From assembly GCF_900167565.1 (NCBI RefSeq), contig NZ_FUZV01000002.1:682001-746000 (forward strand): DNA of 64,000 nt, read 5' to 3'. Shown piece after piece: positions 1 through 11,211 of this stretch. A program made the position numbers and the translations under genes. Below the pieces are notes generated by a model. The model did not search any database and had not been told where the DNA came from. It saw nothing but the letters and a program-made list of their open reading frames with translations. The stretch is from Pseudoxanthomonas indica. Lineage in GTDB: Bacteria > Pseudomonadota > Gammaproteobacteria > Xanthomonadales > Xanthomonadaceae. Numbering within the stretch: the stretch's first letter is position 1; each line of letters begins with the position of its first letter.

Positions 1-1
1 G

Positions 2-559
2 AGCGTGCATTTGAGTGACCACGTCGTGGACCTGGTCAGCGAAGGCTTCGATCTGGCCATCCGCATCGGCGCGCTGGAAGATTCCGGCATGGTCGCCCGC
101 CGCATCGCGCCGAATCGGCGCGTGTTGTGTGCGTCGCCCGAGTACCTGCGTCGACGCGGGCGCCCGCTGCACCCGGAACAGCTGGCCGGGCACGAATGCC
201 TGCTGCTGTTCGGCAGCCAGGGACGCCAGGACCTCTGGCGCCTGCAGGATCCGCAAGGGCGCGAAGTGGCGGTGCGGGTCAACGGGCGCTACGAAAGCAA
301 CTTCGGCGAACTCTTGCGCGATGCCGCTGTTGCGGGCGAAGGCATCGCTCTGCATTCGCTCTGGCATGTCGCCGAGGACCTGCGCCAGGGCCGATTGCAG
401 GTGGTGATGCCGACTTATGCGCCGGCGACCACTGCCATCAGCGCGGTCATGCCGCGCCGCCAGCTGGTGCCGCCGCGGGTTCGCGCCTTCGTTGACTTGC
501 TGGTGGACGCCTACGGCCAGACGCCGCCGTGGGAACTCGACCTGCCACCAAGGGAGTGA
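2..559 (+). CDS. LysR-family transcriptional regulator, 3' part
   Basis: The reading frame is open from the first bases of the window to a stop at 559, so only the last ~185 codons are present and the N-terminal helix-turn-helix lies upstream. The visible part matches the LysR effector-binding domain: the hallmark segment DLVSEGFDLAIRIG near its start, then SPEYLRRRGRPLHPEQLAGH, and a late GEGIALHSLW segment typical of this fold. It should act as a cytoplasmic DNA-binding regulator sensing a small molecule that cannot be named from sequence. It converges with the dioxygenase gene that follows, only 21 bp away. Family call firm; target unknown. Confidence 0.9.
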   Translation, partial: SVHLSDHVVDLVSEGFDLAIRIGALEDSGMVARRIAPNRRVLCASPEYLRRRGRPLHPEQLAGHECLLLFGSQGRQDLWRLQDPQGREVAVRVNGRYESNFGELLRDAAVAGEGIALHSLWHVAEDLRQGRLQVVMPTYAPATTAISAVMPRRQLVPPRVRAFVDLLVDAYGQTPPWELDLPPRE

Positions 560-580
560 GGCAGGCCGGCAGGATGGGCC

Positions 581-1369
581 TCAGTCGAACGCGAACGCAT
601 CCAGCGCCAGGCCACCCAGTTCCACATCCCGATGCAGCAAGCGCGCGTGGGTATGTTCGCTGCCGGCGCCAAGCGCGACGTAGAGCGGGTACAGATGTTC
701 CTGGGTGGGGTGGTTGCGCAGCGCATGCGGCAGGGACTTCCAGTCCAGTGCCGAAGCGATGTCGCCGGCTTCCAGATGCGTGCGCAGCGCATCCGTGAAG
801 GCCGCGACCCACGGATAGGCGGGCGCGTGGGCGTGTTGCCAGTCCAGTTCGCGCAGGTTGTGCGAAAAGCCGCCCGAGCCCACCACTAGCACGCCGTGCT
901 GACGCAGGGGCGCCAGCGCGCGACCGACCTGGAAGTGGTCCTCAGCGCTGCCATGCGGGTTCACTGACAAGGCCAACACCGGTATGTCGGCAGCCGGGTA
1001 CATCCGCCGCAGCGGCACCCAGACGCCGTGGTCCAGGCCGTGGCGGTCGTCCTGCTGTGCAGGCAGGCCGGCGTTTGCCAGGCATTCCAGCACCTGCGAC
1101 GCCAGATCGGGAGCGCCCATCGCCGGGTAGCGCAGTTCGTACAGAGCCGCAGGGAAACCACCAAAGTCATGGATCGTCTCGGGCGCGGGCGTCGCGGTGA
1201 CCGTGGTGGTCGGGCGCATGAAATGGGCCGAAGCCACCAGCACGGCCCGGGGCGTGGGCAATGCCTGGCCCAACCGGTCGAGGAAGCGGCCCGTGGCCGA
1301 GTCTTCGATGGCCAGCATCGGCGAGCCATGCGAGAGGAAAAGTGAGGGGAGAAGAGCGGGCGTGTCCAT
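581..1369 (-). CDS. DODA-type extradiol dioxygenase (YgiD family)
   Basis: 262 aa, close to the YgiD/4,5-DOPA extradiol dioxygenase family (E. coli YgiD is about 270 aa). Family features are visible: LFLSHGSPM at the N-terminus with a metal-ligand His, the HFMRPTT segment, GLDHGVWVPLRRMYP with another His, and VGSGGFSHNLREL followed by a C-terminal NHPTQEHLYPLYVALGAG block. These cytoplasmic non-haem iron or zinc enzymes open catechol-type rings; the natural substrate of the family is generally unclear. I chose the ATG at 1369 because the family begins at the SLFLSHGSPM block. An ATG at 1381 with GGTGGA just upstream is an alternative, and the frame stays open to 1525 without family-like residues. 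Convergent with the LysR gene. Confidence 0.85.
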   Translation of the reverse strand: MDTPALLPSLFLSHGSPMLAIEDSATGRFLDRLGQALPTPRAVLVASAHFMRPTTTVTATPAPETIHDFGGFPAALYELRYPAMGAPDLASQVLECLANAGLPAQQDDRHGLDHGVWVPLRRMYPAADIPVLALSVNPHGSAEDHFQVGRALAPLRQHGVLVVGSGGFSHNLRELDWQHAHAPAYPWVAAFTDALRTHLEAGDIASALDWKSLPHALRNHPTQEHLYPLYVALGAGSEHTHARLLHRDVELGGLALDAFAFD

Positions 1370-1762
1370 GGGGGACAGCATGGTCCACCGACGGCCCCGG
1401 ACCAAGCCCGCCGGCGGTACCGATGTGTTGCATGGAGAACATTGGTATACGTGTGCTACCCATCCCCGCCTGCAGGTGTTAGGGTCGCGCCCCATGCGTT
1501 CGTGAACATCCGCCCAAGGGCGCAAACCCTTGTGGCATGGGGATCGCGAATGGGACAGGCGCCGTTCGGCGGAAGGACCCGCAGGGAGCCATGTAACGCT
1601 TACTTGTTATAGTACCGTTAACACAGTCTTCACGCTGTTCCGCATAATCTGTTCAGGATGGCGCGCGTCCTACAGCCGTCTGTTTACGATAAGAAAGCTC
1701 GAGAGAACGCGTAGAGCATTTCGGTTTTTCTTACCACCGATGATTTTGACAAGGAGCTGCAA
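1370..1762. other. Intergenic region upstream of the OmpA-family gene
   Basis: About 390 bp between the divergent dioxygenase and OmpA-family genes. I see no convincing protein gene in it. It is distinctly more AT-rich from about 1590 on, as expected for a strong promoter and leader. A candidate -35/-10 pair is TTAACA (1618-1623) and CATAAT (1643-1648), but the 19-bp spacer is long and the call is weak. The leader ends in the good Shine-Dalgarno AAGGAG at 1751-1756. The start of the dioxygenase transcript must also lie here but I could not place it. Confidence 0.4.
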
Positions 1763-2854
1763 ATGAACAAGAAACTGCTTTGTGCCGCGCTGCTGAGCGG
1801 TCTGAGCCTGGCGCAGGCCGCTTCGGCCCAGGAGTTCGACGACCGTTGGTACCTGACCGGTTCCGCCGGCATCAACGTCCAGGACAACGACCGCAACACC
1901 GACGATGCTCCGTTCGGTGCCATCGGTCTGGGCAAGTTCATCAGCCCGAACTGGTCCCTTGATGGTGAAATCAACTATCAGAACACCCAGTTCGAACGCG
2001 ACGTCAACTTGAACTGGAGCCAGTACGGCATCTCGCTGGACCTGCGTCGCCACTTCTGGCTGTCGGGTCGCACCTGGCATCCGTACGTGCTGGCCGGCCT
2101 GGGCCTGCAGCGCGCTGAAGAAGAGTTCGATGCGTTCCCGAACCCGAATTCGCCGGGTGAGCGCAAGGACAACAACTTCGCCGCCAAGCTGGGTGGTGGT
2201 ATTCAGGCCAAGCTGGGTCGCGTCGGTGTCCGCACCGAACTGGCCTACCGCATCGATTTCGACGACAACGCCATTGGCCCGTCCTACGACGGTTCGATCG
2301 ACGACGGCGACGACTTTGCCGATCTGCTGGCTTCGGTCGGCATCATCATCCCGCTGGGCCCGGAGCCGACCGCTGCGCCGCCGCCGCCGCCGCCGCCGGT
2401 CGACAACTGCGCCGACAAGGATGACGACGGTGACGGCGTCAACAATTGCGACGACAAGTGCCCCGGTTCGCAGGCTGGCCAGACCATCGGTCCGGACGGC
2501 TGCCCGGTCCCGGTTTCGATCGACCTGAAGGGCGTCAACTTCGACTTCGACAAGTCGGTGCTGCGTCCGGACGCCGTCGCCATCTTGGGCGAAGCGACCG
2601 AAATCCTGAAGCGTTACCCCGACCTGAAGGTTGAAGTCGCCGGTCACACCGACTCCGTCGGTACCGATGCCTACAACCAGAAGCTGTCGGAGCGTCGCGC
2701 CAAGGCCGTGTACGACTACCTGACCAGCAATGGTGTGGACGCTGGCCGTCTGGTTGGCCCGACCGGTTACGGCGAGAGCCGTCCGCTCGACACCAACGAC
2801 ACCAAGGAAGGCCGTGCACGTAACCGTCGTACGGAACTGAACGTCCAGAACTAA
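1763..2854 (+). CDS. OmpA-family outer membrane protein
   Basis: 363 aa. A signal peptide (about residues 1-22, ending AASAQ) precedes an eight-strand OmpA-like beta-barrel (about 25-200), a proline run, a calcium-binding thrombospondin-type-3 stretch rich in Asp (DKDDDGDGVNNCDDKCP, with four Cys in the region), and a C-terminal OmpA peptidoglycan-binding domain (about 250-360). The C-terminal domain shows FDFDKSVL, GHTDSVG and LSERRAKAV, including the Asp and Arg that hold diaminopimelate in this family. It should anchor the outer membrane to the cell wall. The ATG is fixed by AAGGAG seven bases upstream, and the gene ends in a strong intrinsic terminator, so it is probably monocistronic and highly expressed. 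The barrel-TSP3-OmpA order resembles OprF-type proteins. Confidence 0.95.
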   Translation: MNKKLLCAALLSGLSLAQAASAQEFDDRWYLTGSAGINVQDNDRNTDDAPFGAIGLGKFISPNWSLDGEINYQNTQFERDVNLNWSQYGISLDLRRHFWLSGRTWHPYVLAGLGLQRAEEEFDAFPNPNSPGERKDNNFAAKLGGGIQAKLGRVGVRTELAYRIDFDDNAIGPSYDGSIDDGDDFADLLASVGIIIPLGPEPTAAPPPPPPPVDNCADKDDDGDGVNNCDDKCPGSQAGQTIGPDGCPVPVSIDLKGVNFDFDKSVLRPDAVAILGEATEILKRYPDLKVEVAGHTDSVGTDAYNQKLSERRAKAVYDYLTSNGVDAGRLVGPTGYGESRPLDTNDTKEGRARNRRTELNVQN

Positions 2855-2875
2855 TCGGACGCTTCACGCTTTACA

Positions 2876-2907
2876 CAAAGCCCGGCCCAGTGCCGGGCTT
2901 TGTTTTT
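2876..2907 (+). terminator. Intrinsic terminator of the OmpA-family gene
   Basis: An 11-bp perfect stem (2876-2886 pairing with 2892-2902, CAAAGCCCGGC against its complement) with a 5-nt loop is followed by five T. It starts 21 bp after the stop codon. Confidence 0.95.
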
Positions 2908-2980
2908 GTGCGAAGACCTTGCGAAGCGTGCCGGCTTGCACACAAACACAACCACTTGGCGGGAAGTGGTGAGGTGTTGG

Positions 2981-3009
2981 TTGATATCACCGCCCCCGCT
3001 TCTTACACT
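2981..3009 (+). promoter_or_regulatory. Sigma-70 type promoter for the small exported protein
   Basis: TTGATA (2981-2986), a 17-bp spacer, then TACACT (3004-3009). The predicted start is about 20 bases before the ATG at 3039, giving a short leader that contains CAGGGA as ribosome binding site. Good spacing and position; not tested. Confidence 0.6.
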
Positions 3010-3038
3010 GCGGGCTCAACGAAATGCAGGGAACGATC

Positions 3039-3551
3039 ATGCGCCGCCATCTTGTCTTGCTGGGTCTGTTGGCCGTGACTGCCGTTCCCGCCGCCCAGGC
3101 GGCGCAGAACTGCAGTGGCAGTCTGGTACCGCCGCCCTTGCCCGTGCGTCCGACCGTGCTCGAACCGCTGGCGCCGGAGTTCACCCCCAATGTGTCGCAA
3201 CTCGGTGCGCCCAGCGGCGTGCTGAGCCAATCGATGGACGAATCGCTGTCGGTGGATCGCGTATTGATGCGCCTGCGCATCGAGGGCTGCCAGAATGTGG
3301 CCAAGGCCATGCCGGTCGCCGCGCCTGCAGCCAATCCGAATGACCCCAGCGCCTACAAGCCGAAGACGCAGTTCGACAACACGCCCTGGCGTTTTGACAT
3401 GAACCAGAACGGCAAGCGCATGACGGCCGAAGAGTTCGATGCCTGGATGAAGTCCCGCGGTGTGCGCGTGGCCAAGGGCAACGCAACCCCGGCTGCCGCT
3501 GCACCCGCCGCCGCGCCGGCCGCGCCCGTGCCGGAAGAAAAGAAGAAGTAA
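3039..3551 (+). CDS. Small exported protein of unknown function
   Basis: 170 aa. The N-terminus MRRHLVLLGLLAVTAVPAA is a signal peptide ending near AQAAQN. The mature part has a proline-rich start, one Cys pair (C in AQNCSG and C in IEGCQN), a conserved-looking WRFDMNQNGKRMTAEEFDAW segment, and an Ala/Pro-rich tail ending in EEKKK. The MNQNGKRMTAEEFDAWM stretch resembles an EF-hand-like loop (DxNxxGxxxxxEF), which suggests calcium binding, but one copy is weak evidence. The ATG at 3039 is preferred over the one at 3024 because it has CAGGGA at proper spacing and starts the signal peptide directly. Periplasmic location is inferred. No function assigned. Confidence 0.75.
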   Translation: MRRHLVLLGLLAVTAVPAAQAAQNCSGSLVPPPLPVRPTVLEPLAPEFTPNVSQLGAPSGVLSQSMDESLSVDRVLMRLRIEGCQNVAKAMPVAAPAANPNDPSAYKPKTQFDNTPWRFDMNQNGKRMTAEEFDAWMKSRGVRVAKGNATPAAAAPAAAPAAPVPEEKKK

Positions 3552-3577
3552 GCGAGCCAGACGCGGGCGCCAGTCGC

Positions 3578-4385
3578 TTGCGTCGTCCGCCTGTGCGAAC
3601 GCGTCGTCCCGACCCCGCCCACCGGACCGTCGGCCGGCGCGTTGCTGTTTCCGGCAAAGCCGCAACGCCACGCCATGGCTTGGCGCGTACGCTGTCCAAG
3701 CAAGGGGTCTGTTCGCGCAGCGAGGCCGAGCGCTGGGTCCGCGCGGGTCGGGTCAGCGTGGATGGCGTGGTAGTGCGCGATCCGGAGTTTCCGATTCGCC
3801 ATGGGCACGCCGGCATCCGGGTGGATGGCCAGGCGATTGCCGTGGTCGAACGCGTGTACGTGGCGCTCAACAAACCACGCGGCTTGCTGACCACCACCAC
3901 CGACGAGCAGGGGCGCGACACCGTGTATCGCTGTTTCGACGGAGCTGGCTTGCCGTGGCTGGCGCCGGTAGGGCGATTGGACAAGGCCAGCGAAGGCCTG
4001 CTGTTGTTCTCCAACGATCCAGCCTGGGCCGCGGCGATCACCGATCCCGATTCCGGACCGGACAAGACGTATCACGTGCAAATCGATCGTTTGCCGAATG
4101 AAGCCTTGCTGCATTCGCTGCGTGCGGGCGTCAAGGATGGCGTGGAATTCCTGCGCGCCAAACAGGTGGAATGCCTGCGTGCTGGCGAAAAGAACGCGTG
4201 GTTGTCGATTACCCTGGATGAAGGCCGCAACCGGCAGATCCGCCGGTTGCTGGCCGCTTTCGATATCGCCGTGCTGCGCCTGGTGCGGGTGGCGATTGGT
4301 GCACTGCCCCTGGGCGAGTTGGGCAAGGGGCAGTGGCGGTTGCTGACGGCCGATGAGGTTTCGGGGCTGAAGCCCCTCGCACCGA

Positions 4386-4396
<11 letters not shown>
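3578..4396 (+). CDS. RsuA/RluB/E/F-family pseudouridine synthase
   Basis: Converts a specific uridine in ribosomal RNA to pseudouridine. An S4 RNA-binding domain (about residues 34-95; [19 protein letters not shown]) is followed by the synthase domain with [10 protein letters not shown], the catalytic loop [15 protein letters not shown] (catalytic Asp at about residue 135), and the C-terminal [11 protein letters not shown] motif typical of the small RsuA-type enzymes. Which base it modifies cannot be told here. The reading frame opens at a TTG (3578) without a clear ribosome binding site; a TTG at 3680 just before the S4 domain is also possible, so the start is uncertain. Its last 11 bases overlap the end of kbl on the other strand. 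Confidence 0.9.
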
Positions 4397-5585
<1,189 letters not shown>

Positions 5586-5751
5586 CGGGGTCGGCGCGGT
5601 GGAAAGCCTGCATTCTAACCGGGCCCCGTCGGTCACCGAGCCGGCTCATGCCAATGCGGCATAAGCCAGACCCCGCAAGTCATTTCCCGGCGTGCATGTG
5701 CATCCGCAGCATCGTCGCTTCCGGCCCGATGGGCCATTCCGGGGAACGGCA

Positions 5752-7209
5752 ATGCGTGGACAGCGAGCGGGCGTGACGGCAGGGCAACGGCGGGTGTCGC
5801 GGTTGGCGGTCGCGCTGCTGTGTTCGCTGGCGTTGCCGGCGTTCGCGCAGAAGGCGCCCACGGTCGAAGAGCTGCAGAAGCGCCTGGAAGCGCTGGAACG
5901 CCGCCTGGGCACCAGCGTCGCCAGCGAAGAAGGGGCGGAGCCGGGCCTGGCCGATCTTGACCAGCGATTGAAGGTCATCGAGCGGCGCCTGGAGCTGCAG
6001 CAGGAAGAAGCCGTGGCCAAGGCCAAGGAAGCTCCGGTGATCTCGGTCAATGACAAGGGCGCTTCCTTCAAGTCTGCTGACGGCAACTACGAGGTCCGCC
6101 TGCGCGGGCTGATTCAAGGGGATGGTCGCTTTTACGTGAACGACGACGCTCTGCCGCAGAACGACACCTTCCTGCTGCGTACCGCGCGCCCGATCATCGA
6201 AGGCTCGCTCGGCAAGCTGATCGGTTTCCGCTTCACCCCGGAATTCGCCGGTGACAGCGCGAGCATCGTCGATGCCTATGTGGATCTGCGCTTCGATCCC
6301 GCCTACACGCTGCGGGTGGGCAAGTTCACCTCGCCGGTGGGCCTGGAGCGCTTGCAGTCGTCGTCGGCACTGGCCGGGGTGGAACGCGCGCTGGCCAGCG
6401 AACTGGCGCCCAACCGCGATATCGGTGTGCAATTGCAGGGCGATGTGGCCGAGGGCAAGTTCAGTTACGCGCTCGGTGTGTTCAACGGCACCGTCGATGG
6501 TCGCGACGCGGTGACGACCAATCCGGACAACGAGTTCGAGTATGCCGGCCGCGCCTTCTTCGAGCCGTTCCGCAACAACGCCAATGCGCTGTCCGGCCTG
6601 GGCTTCGGCGTGGGCGCCAGCATTGGCGACAAGGTTGGCAGTGGCAACAACTTCCTGCCGCGTTATCGTACGCCGGGCCAGGTGCAGTTCTTCAACTACC
6701 GCTCCAGCGTGGCCGCCGACGGCGAGAACTTCCGCTTCTCGCCGCAGGCTTACTACTACCTGGGTCGCTTCGGCGTGCTCGGCGAGTACATCCGTTCCAG
6801 CCAGGAAGTACTGCAGACCACCGGCGCCAATGCCGGCGTGCGTGCCGACCTGGAGAACACCGCCTGGCAGGCCACCGTCCAGTTCGTGCTCAGCGGGGAA
6901 GACGCCAGCTATCGCGGCGTGGTCAAGCCGTCCAGCCCGTTCCGGCCCGGTGAAGGCTGGGGTGCGTTCGAGCTGGTGGGCCGCTACGGCCAACTGGAAG
7001 TGGATGACGGCGCCTTCCCGATCTTCGCCGACCCCACCGTCTCCGCGCGCGAGGCCAGCAGCTGGACCCTGGGCCTGAACTGGTATCTCACCAGCAACCT
7101 CAAACTCGTTTTTAACTACCTAGACACTACCTTCAAGGGCGGGGCTGCCGGTGGCAGTGACCGTGAAGACGAAAAAGCGATCTTCTCGCGCCTGCAAGTC
7201 GCCTTCTGA
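5752..7209 (+). CDS. OprO/OprP-type outer membrane porin in the sulfate operon
   Basis: 485 aa. A signal peptide ([19 protein letters not shown], about residues 14-32) leads into an N-terminal coiled-coil ([16 protein letters not shown] and [13 protein letters not shown]), then a 16-strand beta-barrel of the phosphate-selective porin family ([52 protein letters not shown]), ending in a terminal Phe as outer-membrane proteins do. It should give anions passage across the outer membrane. It sits 14 bp before sbp on the same strand, so sulfate is a more likely cargo here than phosphate; that is inference from context. The ATG at 5752 has GGGGA just upstream. Confidence 0.88.
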   Translation: MRGQRAGVTAGQRRVSRLAVALLCSLALPAFAQKAPTVEELQKRLEALERRLGTSVASEEGAEPGLADLDQRLKVIERRLELQQEEAVAKAKEAPVISVNDKGASFKSADGNYEVRLRGLIQGDGRFYVNDDALPQNDTFLLRTARPIIEGSLGKLIGFRFTPEFAGDSASIVDAYVDLRFDPAYTLRVGKFTSPVGLERLQSSSALAGVERALASELAPNRDIGVQLQGDVAEGKFSYALGVFNGTVDGRDAVTTNPDNEFEYAGRAFFEPFRNNANALSGLGFGVGASIGDKVGSGNNFLPRYRTPGQVQFFNYRSSVAADGENFRFSPQAYYYLGRFGVLGEYIRSSQEVLQTTGANAGVRADLENTAWQATVQFVLSGEDASYRGVVKPSSPFRPGEGWGAFELVGRYGQLEVDDGAFPIFADPTVSAREASSWTLGLNWYLTSNLKLVFNYLDTTFKGGAAGGSDREDEKAIFSRLQVAF

Positions 7210-7223
7210 TCCGGAGACCTCAC

Positions 7224-8246
7224 ATGACTGTTTCCACCAAAATGCAACGCCACCTTCGCACCTTGCTGATTGCCTTCGGCCTGACGGTCGCAGCGGCGGC
7301 CGGCGCCAAGGACGTCAAGCTGCTCAACGTCTCCTACGATCCCACCCGCGAGTTCTATCGCGAATTCAACGCCGCCTTCGCCGCTGACTGGCAGAAGCAG
7401 AAGGGCCAGAAAGTCGAGATTGAAACCTCGCACGGCGGTTCCGGCAAACAGGCGCGCGCGGTGATCGATGGCCTCGAAGCCGACGTGGTCACGCTGGCGC
7501 TGGCGTACGACGTCGACTCGATCGCGCAACGAGCGCGCCTGTTCCCGGCCAACTGGCAGCAGCGGCTGCCGGAAAACAGTGCGCCGTACACCTCGACCAT
7601 CGTGTTCCTGGTGCGCAAGGGCAACCCCAAGAAGGTCAAGGACTGGGTGGATCTGGTGAAGCCGGGCATCTCGGTGATCACGCCCAACCCCAAGACCTCC
7701 GGCGGTGCGCGCTGGAACTATCTTGCCGCGTGGGCCTATGGCCTGAAGATCTTCAAGGGCGATGAGGCCAAGACCCGCAACTTCGTCAAGGCGCTGTTCC
7801 GCAACGTGCCGGTGCTGGATACCGGTGCGCGCGGCTCCACAACTACCTTCGTCCAGCGCGGCATCGGCGATGTGCTGCTGGCCTGGGAGAACGAAGCCTT
7901 CCTGTCGATTGAAGAACTGGGCCCGGACAAGTTCGACATCGTCGTGCCGTCGATTTCCATCCTGGCCGAACCGCCGGTGGCGCTGGTGGACAAGAACGTG
8001 GACAAGCACGGTACCCGCGCGGTGGCCACGGCCTACCTGAAGTTCCTGTACTCGCCGACGGGCCAGCGCCTGGCCGCCAAGCACTACTACCGGCCGCGAC
8101 ATCCGGAGTTTGCCGCCAAGGAAGACATCGAGCGCTTCCCCAAGGTCGAACTGGTGACCATCGACAAGGTGTTCGGCAGTTGGGCCAAGGCGCAGGCCAC
8201 GCACTTCGCCGATGGCGGCGTGTTCGACCAGATCCAGCAGCGCTGA
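7224..8246 (+). CDS. sbp: Sulfate-binding periplasmic protein of ABC transporter
   Basis: 340 aa. The signal peptide is about residues 1-28 (ends AAAAGAKD). The mature protein has the sulfate/thiosulfate-binding protein signatures: [35 protein letters not shown] (anion-contact Ser/Gly region), [19 protein letters not shown], and [15 protein letters not shown]. It delivers sulfate to the CysTWA permease. A GGAG precedes the ATG. First of four consecutive transport genes behind the porin. Thiosulfate cannot be excluded as a ligand. Confidence 0.96.
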   Translation: MTVSTKMQRHLRTLLIAFGLTVAAAAGAKDVKLLNVSYDPTREFYREFNAAFAADWQKQKGQKVEIETSHGGSGKQARAVIDGLEADVVTLALAYDVDSIAQRARLFPANWQQRLPENSAPYTSTIVFLVRKGNPKKVKDWVDLVKPGISVITPNPKTSGGARWNYLAAWAYGLKIFKGDEAKTRNFVKALFRNVPVLDTGARGSTTTFVQRGIGDVLLAWENEAFLSIEELGPDKFDIVVPSISILAEPPVALVDKNVDKHGTRAVATAYLKFLYSPTGQRLAAKHYYRPRHPEFAAKEDIERFPKVELVTIDKVFGSWAKAQATHFADGGVFDQIQQR

Positions 8247-8249
8247 TCG

Positions 8250-9113
8250 ATGGCGGTCACGGCACTCCCTGCAAAAGCGGCGACGCCCCGGCGTCGCCGT
8301 GTGCTGCCTGGCTTCGGCCTGAGCCTGGGCTATTCGCTGGCCGGGCTGGGCCTGATCGTGTTGATTCCGCTGGTGGGCGTGTTTGTCAAAGCCAGTGGTC
8401 TGGGGTTTGAAGGCCTGTGGCGAATCTGGACCGAGCCGCGCGTGCTGTCCGCCTTGTGGATCAGCTTCGGCACCGCGCTGGCGGCAGCGGCGTTCAATGC
8501 GGTGATGGGCACCTGGGTGGCCTGGGTGTTCGTGCGCTACAAATTTCCGGGCAAGCGCTTGTTCGACGCGATGATCGATCTGCCGTTCGCCCTGCCCACC
8601 GCCGTGGCCGGCATCGCGTTGACCGCCTTATACGGACCCAGCGGCTGGATTGGCCGCTGGCTGGAAGCGGCCGGCATCAAGGTCGCTTACACGCCGCTGG
8701 GCATCACCGTGGCGCTGGTGTTCATTGGCCTGCCCTTCGTCGTGCGCGTAGTGCAGCCGGTGCTGGCGGAAGTGGAGCGCGAACTGGAAGAAGCTGCCGC
8801 CACCTTGGGTGCGAATCGGCGGCAGATCGTCTGGCGGGTGATCCTGCCCACCTTGTGGCCGGCGGTGCTGGCGGGCTTCGCGCTGGCGTTCGCGCGCGGC
8901 GTGGGTGAGTACGGTTCGGTGATCTTCATTGCCGGCAATCTGCCGGGCGTGTCGGAAATCGCGCCGCTGCTGATCACCATCAAGCTGGAGGAATTCGACT
9001 ACGCCGGCGCCACCGCCATTGCCGCGGCCATGCTGCTGCTTTCCTTCGTCCTGCTGCTGGCGATCAACAGTCTGCAGGCCAGGCTCGCGCGCACGCAGCG
9101 GGGCAGGGCATGA
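8250..9113 (+). CDS. cysT: Sulfate ABC transporter permease CysT (CysU)
   Basis: 287 aa inner-membrane protein with about six transmembrane helices. The first is [19 protein letters not shown], and [20 protein letters not shown] is the CysT signature region. The cytoplasmic EAA loop that contacts the ATPase reads [20 protein letters not shown]. It forms the channel together with CysW. It starts 3 bp after the sbp stop and overlaps cysW by 4 bp (ATGA), so translation is probably coupled. Confidence 0.96.
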   Translation: MAVTALPAKAATPRRRRVLPGFGLSLGYSLAGLGLIVLIPLVGVFVKASGLGFEGLWRIWTEPRVLSALWISFGTALAAAAFNAVMGTWVAWVFVRYKFPGKRLFDAMIDLPFALPTAVAGIALTALYGPSGWIGRWLEAAGIKVAYTPLGITVALVFIGLPFVVRVVQPVLAEVERELEEAAATLGANRRQIVWRVILPTLWPAVLAGFALAFARGVGEYGSVIFIAGNLPGVSEIAPLLITIKLEEFDYAGATAIAAAMLLLSFVLLLAINSLQARLARTQRGRA

Positions 9114-10084
9114 GTGAGGTACTCCTTGAATCAGGCATTCCACCGATGATTCCCTCGCCGCACGCGGTGTTGGCCGACAGCGCGCCCGCGCGCGCGACGC
9201 AAGCGCGCGATGCCACCACCGAGCCGCGCTGGGCGCAGGCGCTGCTGATCCTGGGCGCTTTGGTCTTCCTGCTGGCCTTCCTGCTGTTGCCGCTGCTGCT
9301 GGTTTTTGTCGAAGCGCTGCGCGGCGGCGTGGGTGCGTTCGTGCGCGCAGTCAGCGAGACCGACGCGTTGGCCGCGGTCAAGCTGACCTTGCTGGTGACC
9401 GGGATCGTCGTTCCGCTCAACTTGCTGTTCGGCGTGGCGGCGGCGTGGGCGGTGAGCAAGCATCAGTTCCCCGGCAAACGCTGGCTGGTGACCTTGATCG
9501 ACTTGCCGTTCGCGGTTTCGCCGGTGGTGGCCGGCCTGATCTTCGTGCTGATTTTCGGCGCGCAGGGCTGGGCCTGGCCGCTGATCGACGAAGGCTGGAC
9601 CGGCACCTTGCCGTTGCTGGGCGAAGTGCACGTGCAGCTCCCCAAGATCATCTTCGCGCTGCCAGGCATCGTGCTGGCCACGGTGTTCGTCACCTTTCCC
9701 TTCATCGCCCGCGAGCTCATGCCGTTGATGGAGCAGCAGGGCACCGACGAGGAACTGGTCGCACTGAGTCTGGGCGCCAATGGCTGGCAGACGTTCTGGC
9801 GCGTGACCCTGCCCAACATCCGCTGGGCACTGCTATACGGCGTGCTGCTGTGCAGTGCGCGCGCGATGGGCGAATTCGGCGCGGTGTCGGTGGTGTCCGG
9901 GCATATCCGCGGACGCACCAACACCCTGCCGCTGCACGTGGAGATTCTCTACAACGAATATGCCTACAGCGCGGCCTTCGCGGCTGCTTCGCTGCTGGCG
10001 TTGTCGGCACTGATCACCCTGGTGCTGAAGACCTACCTGGAATGGCGCCACGGCGAATCGCTGGCCGCCAATCATCGCCACTGA
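9110..10084 (+). CDS. cysW: Sulfate ABC transporter permease CysW
   Basis: 324 aa, with about six transmembrane helices after a longer-than-usual polar N-terminus (about 40 residues before [15 protein letters not shown]). The CysW hallmark [20 protein letters not shown] and the EAA loop [19 protein letters not shown] are visible. Second channel subunit beside CysT, from which it is a distant paralogue. The ATG overlaps the cysT stop. A start inside the first 13 codons (ATG for MIPSPH) is also possible. Confidence 0.95.
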   Translation: MSEVLLESGIPPMIPSPHAVLADSAPARATQARDATTEPRWAQALLILGALVFLLAFLLLPLLLVFVEALRGGVGAFVRAVSETDALAAVKLTLLVTGIVVPLNLLFGVAAAWAVSKHQFPGKRWLVTLIDLPFAVSPVVAGLIFVLIFGAQGWAWPLIDEGWTGTLPLLGEVHVQLPKIIFALPGIVLATVFVTFPFIARELMPLMEQQGTDEELVALSLGANGWQTFWRVTLPNIRWALLYGVLLCSARAMGEFGAVSVVSGHIRGRTNTLPLHVEILYNEYAYSAAFAAASLLALSALITLVLKTYLEWRHGESLAANHRH

Positions 10085-10108
10085 CCTGGCGCGTATCGAG
10101 GAACCACG

Positions 10109-11152
10109 ATGAGCATCGTCATCGAACATCTGTCCAAGCGCTTCGGCGCCTTCGCCGCGCTGGATGACATCCAGCTGGAAGTGAAACAAGGCGAACTGCT
10201 CGCCCTGCTGGGGCCGTCCGGCTCAGGCAAGACCACGCTGCTGCGGATCATCGCGGGCCTGGAGCATGCCGATGCCGGCCGCGTGCTGTTTGACGGCGAA
10301 GACGCCGCAGGCTTGAGCGTGCAGGCGCGCCGCGCGGGCTTCGTGTTCCAGCACTACGCCTTGTTCCGGCATCTGAACGTGGCCGACAACATCGCCTTCG
10401 GCCTGCGCGTGCGTCGTGGCGCCGAGCGCTGGCCGGAAGCACGCATCCGCGCGCGGGTGGAAGAGCTGCTGTCGCTGGTGCAACTGGAAGGCCTGGGCGG
10501 CCGCTACCCGGCGCAACTGTCCGGTGGCCAGCGCCAACGCGTGGCGCTGGCGCGTGCGCTGGCGATCGAGCCGCGCGTGTTGCTGCTGGACGAACCCTTC
10601 GGCGCGCTCGATGCGCAGGTGCGTCGGGACCTGCGCCGTTGGTTGCGCGAGTTGCATGACCGCACCGGACTGACCACGCTGTTCGTCACCCATGATCAGG
10701 AAGAAGCGCTGGAACTGGCCGATCGCGTGGCCATTCTCAATGGCGGCAAGCTGGAGCAGTTGGGAACACCCGCGGCGGTCTATGACCAGCCCGCCTCACC
10801 CTTCATCTACGGCTTTGTCGGCGAAGTGAACCGGCTGCCGGCGCAGTGGCAGGCCGGGCGCCTGCATGCCGAAGGCAAACCGGTGCCGACCGAACTGGCA
10901 GGCGTAGGGCAGGGCGCGGCGCATCTGTATGTCCGGCCCGAGGACCTGCGGGTCAGCGATGAAGCCACCGGCTGGCCGGCCCGGGTCGTGGCCGAGCAGC
11001 GCAGCGGCCCGCGCCTGCGGGTGCGGGCAGTGCTGGAGCAGTCGCAATCACCGGTGGAAGTGGAGCTTCCCGCCAGCAATGACGGGGCTTTCCCGGTCGG
11101 CGCCCGGCTGCATGTGGCGCCCGCCCGTGCCGGATGGTTCCCGGCCGGCTGA
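10109..11152 (+). CDS. cysA: Sulfate ABC transporter ATP-binding protein CysA
   Basis: 347 aa cytoplasmic ATPase that drives sulfate import. Walker A GPSGSGKT (residues 35-42), Q-loop FQHYALF, signature LSGGQRQR (137-144), Walker [13 protein letters not shown] (157-168) and switch His in [13 protein letters not shown]. The C-terminal part (about 235-347) is the TOBE/MOP-like regulatory domain of CysA/MalK-type ATPases. It follows cysW after 24 bp with its own GAGGAA site. Last gene of the sulfate operon. Confidence 0.96.
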   Translation: MSIVIEHLSKRFGAFAALDDIQLEVKQGELLALLGPSGSGKTTLLRIIAGLEHADAGRVLFDGEDAAGLSVQARRAGFVFQHYALFRHLNVADNIAFGLRVRRGAERWPEARIRARVEELLSLVQLEGLGGRYPAQLSGGQRQRVALARALAIEPRVLLLDEPFGALDAQVRRDLRRWLRELHDRTGLTTLFVTHDQEEALELADRVAILNGGKLEQLGTPAAVYDQPASPFIYGFVGEVNRLPAQWQAGRLHAEGKPVPTELAGVGQGAAHLYVRPEDLRVSDEATGWPARVVAEQRSGPRLRVRAVLEQSQSPVEVELPASNDGAFPVGARLHVAPARAGWFPAG

Positions 11153-11211
11153 GGCGGAAAGTTGGACCCTGGGGGCTTGACGAGTGTGATTTGTGCGTCG
11201 CATCATCGGGC

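Noticed and set aside
1370..1525. N-terminal extension of the YgiD-type dioxygenase to 1525
   Set aside because: The added residues do not resemble the family, contain many Arg/Pro/Cys, and the family begins at the SLFLSHGSPM block.
1747..1752. TTGACA as -35 of the OmpA-family gene
   Set aside because: It abuts the ribosome binding site, so a promoter there would start inside the coding region.
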